Below, piece by piece: positions 39,271-41,156 of a stretch of DNA of 41,156 nucleotides. The notes below the pieces were generated by a model. That model worked only from the letters and a program-made list of their open reading frames with translations. It was not told where the DNA came from and did no database searches. The position numbers and the translations under genes are program-made. The DNA is from Streptococcus parasanguinis (GTDB lineage: Bacteria; Bacillota; Bacilli; Lactobacillales; Streptococcaceae): positions 1-41,156 of the forward strand of contig JAGZKI010000017.1 in the NCBI GenBank assembly GCA_018365265.1, in the 5' to 3' direction. Numbering within the stretch: the first letter of the stretch is position 1; each line of letters opens with the position of its first letter.

Positions 39271-41006
39271 TGAAAGAAAACCAGAAATTGCTTCTCCTGT
39301 GTGGAGATTCTTATCAGGATATTAGCCTTTTGGCTGCGGTAAATGAAGCACAAAAACTCAATGCTAAGGATGGGAATGCTCTTGTCCTTTACTTGGGCGA
39401 AGAAAATGCTATCACCCAAGAAGCTGCAGATATAGTTGTAGTTAGTAAGCTCAAGCTGGATGCTCTTAGGACGACTCTTCTTTCTTATACTGGATCTCGC
39501 TTGCTCTTAGCTTTCGCGGACAAACAGATTTTGAATCTCTTGTTTCGTTTGGAAGAAACTGGATTTTTCAAAGAAGCATCGATCTTGATTGTCGGGACAA
39601 GTCTCCAACGCTACCGTAATTTTTACCAACAGGCAGATCAACGACGTCTCTTTCAAGAGCTGGGCTATCAGGTACCTGCTTCAGCACTGGTTAGTTCGGT
39701 TCGAGAAGCTATCGAGTTTTCTGAAGGCATTCAATTTCCTATTATGATCTGGCCAGTAGCGAGTAAGCAAGGGCAAGGGCGAAAGATCGCTCATAACCTG
39801 GATGACTTGTGCGAAGCTGTAGAAATGGGACTTTCGGTTTCTCCAAGTCAGCAGTGTTTGCTGGAGTTTTCGACCTATGGCTTTAAGGAACTTGATTTTG
39901 TAGTCATGCGGGATCGTGAAGACAATCACTACATGGCAGCCTCTATTGAAAGCATTGATCCTGTTGGGATCCACTCCAGTGACTCTTACCAATTCATGCC
40001 AGCGGTTACCCTGACTGACCGGGAGTTTCAAAATCTTCGTGAAGCGGCGATTCACATTAGTCGCTATCTGAAACTGACAGGAGCCATTTCCATTAAGTTT
40101 GCCTTGGATCCGACCAGTTATGCCTTCTACATCTTAGAGGTTAATCCATTTGCTTCAGATAGTATCTCGATGGCCTCTATGGGCTTGGGCTATTCCTTGT
40201 TTGAGCAAGGCGTGCAGCTGCAATTGGGGCGCTCGCTCGAGCATTTGCCTCACCCCTTATTACAGGATCTAAAGGCTGTCTATGAACCCAGTCTAGACTA
40301 TATTTTCTTTAAGATTCCGATCTTTTCAGATGCTGCACAGAATGCTCGTCTCAATACCCAAATTCACTCTTATGGGGCAGTTTATGGATTTGGAAAGAGG
40401 ATAGATGAAGCTTACCAACAGGCCTTAGAAACCATTAAAGATAAAAAACTGCTGACTGTCTTTCCTGAAGAAATGACCGATGATGAGTTAATCCAAAAAA
40501 TAGCTCGTCATATGCCCCATCGGCTCTTCTATATCTTAGAGGCTCTGAAACGTGGTTTTGAGTTTGAGGAACTCTTGGATTTAAGTAAATTATCCCCTAT
40601 TTATTTGCAGGTCTTGGCCAATCTAGTGGAGTTAGAAAAAGGAGTAGAGGCTGAGACAAGTCCAGCATTTCTTCCGGTTGAGCCATCAGCTGGCTTATAT
40701 GAGGTCAATGCAGGAGCGGCCTATTATCTGACCCAAAATGGGACCAATGAGTCATTCGGTTTGGATGCTGCGTGTGTCTTGGTGGATGATCTAGAAATTC
40801 GGGACCCGAGTTTTTACCAAAAGGTAGGAAAGAAGGAGCAAGAGTTAAAAGAAAAAGGACAACAGGTGATCTTAGTCACCAATCGTCCTTTTACAGAATC
40901 TTTGGCAGATAAAGTCTATTATCTTCCTATCAATGAGACAAGCCTTAACCTAATTCAGTCCATTGATCAGGTCAAAGATATAATCTATCTTTCTAACATA
41001 CAATAA
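39267..41006 (+). CDS. Half-length carbamoyl-phosphate synthetase large subunit-like protein, ATP site degraded
   Basis: The 579-aa protein matches only the first half of CarB (about 1060 aa): a pre-ATP-grasp domain (about 1-120), an ATP-grasp domain (about 121-390; 'LSPSQQCLLE', 'DPVGIHSSDS', 'ALDPTSYAFYILEVNP'), a shortened oligomerisation domain (about 395-480), and a remnant of the second half's first subdomain (about 498-579), where it stops. The second ATP-grasp and allosteric domains are missing. The Gly-rich nucleotide loop (RPxFTxGGxGGG) reads WPVASKQGQGRK: the Arg is Trp162 and most glycines are gone. EVNPRVSRSS reads EVNPFASDSI: both arginines are lost (Phe295, Asp298), though Glu291 and Asn293 remain. 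Carboxyphosphate synthesis is unlikely. It is coupled by overlap to the CarA-like gene. Confidence 0.88.
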   Translation: MMKENQKLLLLCGDSYQDISLLAAVNEAQKLNAKDGNALVLYLGEENAITQEAADIVVVSKLKLDALRTTLLSYTGSRLLLAFADKQILNLLFRLEETGFFKEASILIVGTSLQRYRNFYQQADQRRLFQELGYQVPASALVSSVREAIEFSEGIQFPIMIWPVASKQGQGRKIAHNLDDLCEAVEMGLSVSPSQQCLLEFSTYGFKELDFVVMRDREDNHYMAASIESIDPVGIHSSDSYQFMPAVTLTDREFQNLREAAIHISRYLKLTGAISIKFALDPTSYAFYILEVNPFASDSISMASMGLGYSLFEQGVQLQLGRSLEHLPHPLLQDLKAVYEPSLDYIFFKIPIFSDAAQNARLNTQIHSYGAVYGFGKRIDEAYQQALETIKDKKLLTVFPEEMTDDELIQKIARHMPHRLFYILEALKRGFEFEELLDLSKLSPIYLQVLANLVELEKGVEAETSPAFLPVEPSAGLYEVNAGAAYYLTQNGTNESFGLDAACVLVDDLEIRDPSFYQKVGKKEQELKEKGQQVILVTNRPFTESLADKVYYLPINETSLNLIQSIDQVKDIIYLSNIQ

Positions 41007-41156
41007 GAGAGTGGGACAGAAATCGGTAATTCGTTAGAATTCGATTTCGACGTCCCGCCTCCGCACAGTTGAGTAGGGCTGTAAAAGCTGATGAAATCAG
41101 CGTAGTAGAGCCCACTCAACCACTGCGTCTTGCTCGAAAATCCAAAAACAATTAAG
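41007..41156. repeat. Terminal inverted copy of the dispersed repeat
   Basis: 41007-41109 is the inverted counterpart of 1-105. It begins directly after the CarB-like stop. GTGGGAC (41011-41017) can pair with GTCCCGC, enclosing GAAATCG/CGATTTC and AATTC/GAATT arms, and GCTGAT-gaa-ATCAGC forms a second hairpin (41088-41102). The first hairpin could end the car-like transcript. The remaining bases to 41156 show no gene and may be more of the repeat (its left counterpart would lie outside the window). Confidence 0.8.

Noticed and set aside
1..41156. CRISPR array, tRNA/rRNA genes, prophage or transposase
   Set aside because: No spaced direct-repeat array, no tRNA- or rRNA-like sequence, and no integrase, transposase or phage gene was seen.

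Overview
The window is chromosomal DNA of a low-GC Gram-positive coccus, almost certainly an oral viridans Streptococcus (sanguinis/parasanguinis/mitis-like). I infer this from the near-pneumococcal AsnS, the glnP with two fused binding domains, the CPBP protease and uvrB lying next to the glutamine transporter, and the PyrR-type attenuator before pyrR-pyrB. Species was not determined. Both ends carry the same ~104-bp hairpin-rich repeat in opposite orientation, which may be why the sequence starts and stops there.

Layout. 0.2-5.7 kb: a YpmS-like protein, cutC, an MmcQ/YjbR protein and a heterodimeric ABC exporter. 5.8-6.1 kb: a small membrane-protein gene interrupted by one in-frame UGA. 6.1-8.6 kb (minus): a MocR-type regulator that lacks the PLP lysine, a hemolysin III protein and a DUF1836 protein. 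8.6-13.3 kb: yaaA, a MarR regulator (minus), then the conserved ypmB-like/aspB/asnS group. 13.4-18.3 kb: an MFS transporter and a second heterodimeric ABC exporter. 18.3-18.6 kb: a gene-free, hairpin-rich stretch. 18.7-21.6 kb (minus): glnQ and glnP with a strong promoter and a consensus GlnR operator. 21.8-22.8 kb: CPBP protease. 22.9-27.0 kb: an AT-rich block holding a two-component system (minus) and a divergent three-gene ABC-2 transporter, laid out like a peptide or antibiotic sensing and resistance module. 27.2-31.9 kb: uvrB, a GNAT acetyltransferase, an NAD(P)H oxidoreductase, two small membrane proteins (one apparently frameshifted) and a Nudix hydrolase. 32.0-34.0 kb: a 46-aa membrane protein translationally coupled to an ABC ATPase and permease. 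34.0-36.3 kb: thioesterase, HAD hydrolase, a PhnA-like zinc-ribbon protein and a Pr6Pr-family membrane protein. 36.3-41.0 kb: a pyrimidine locus with a PurBox-like site, promoter, PyrR attenuator, pyrR, pyrB and two genes standing where carA and carB normally lie.

The most striking observation is that last pair. Both reading frames are open and clearly derive from carbamoyl-phosphate synthetase, but the small subunit has lost the glutaminase Cys and His. The large subunit is about half length and has lost key arginines and the glycine-rich loop of its only remaining ATP-grasp site. They follow a terminator and have their own promoter. They look like a retained pseudoenzyme pair rather than fresh pseudogenes, and I cannot assign a function.

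Regulatory features seen include a GlnR box, the PyrR attenuator, several strong promoters and terminators, and a cluster between 8.5 and 10.2 kb where four promoters place the -10 box exactly 6 nt before a potential start codon, suggesting leaderless mRNAs.
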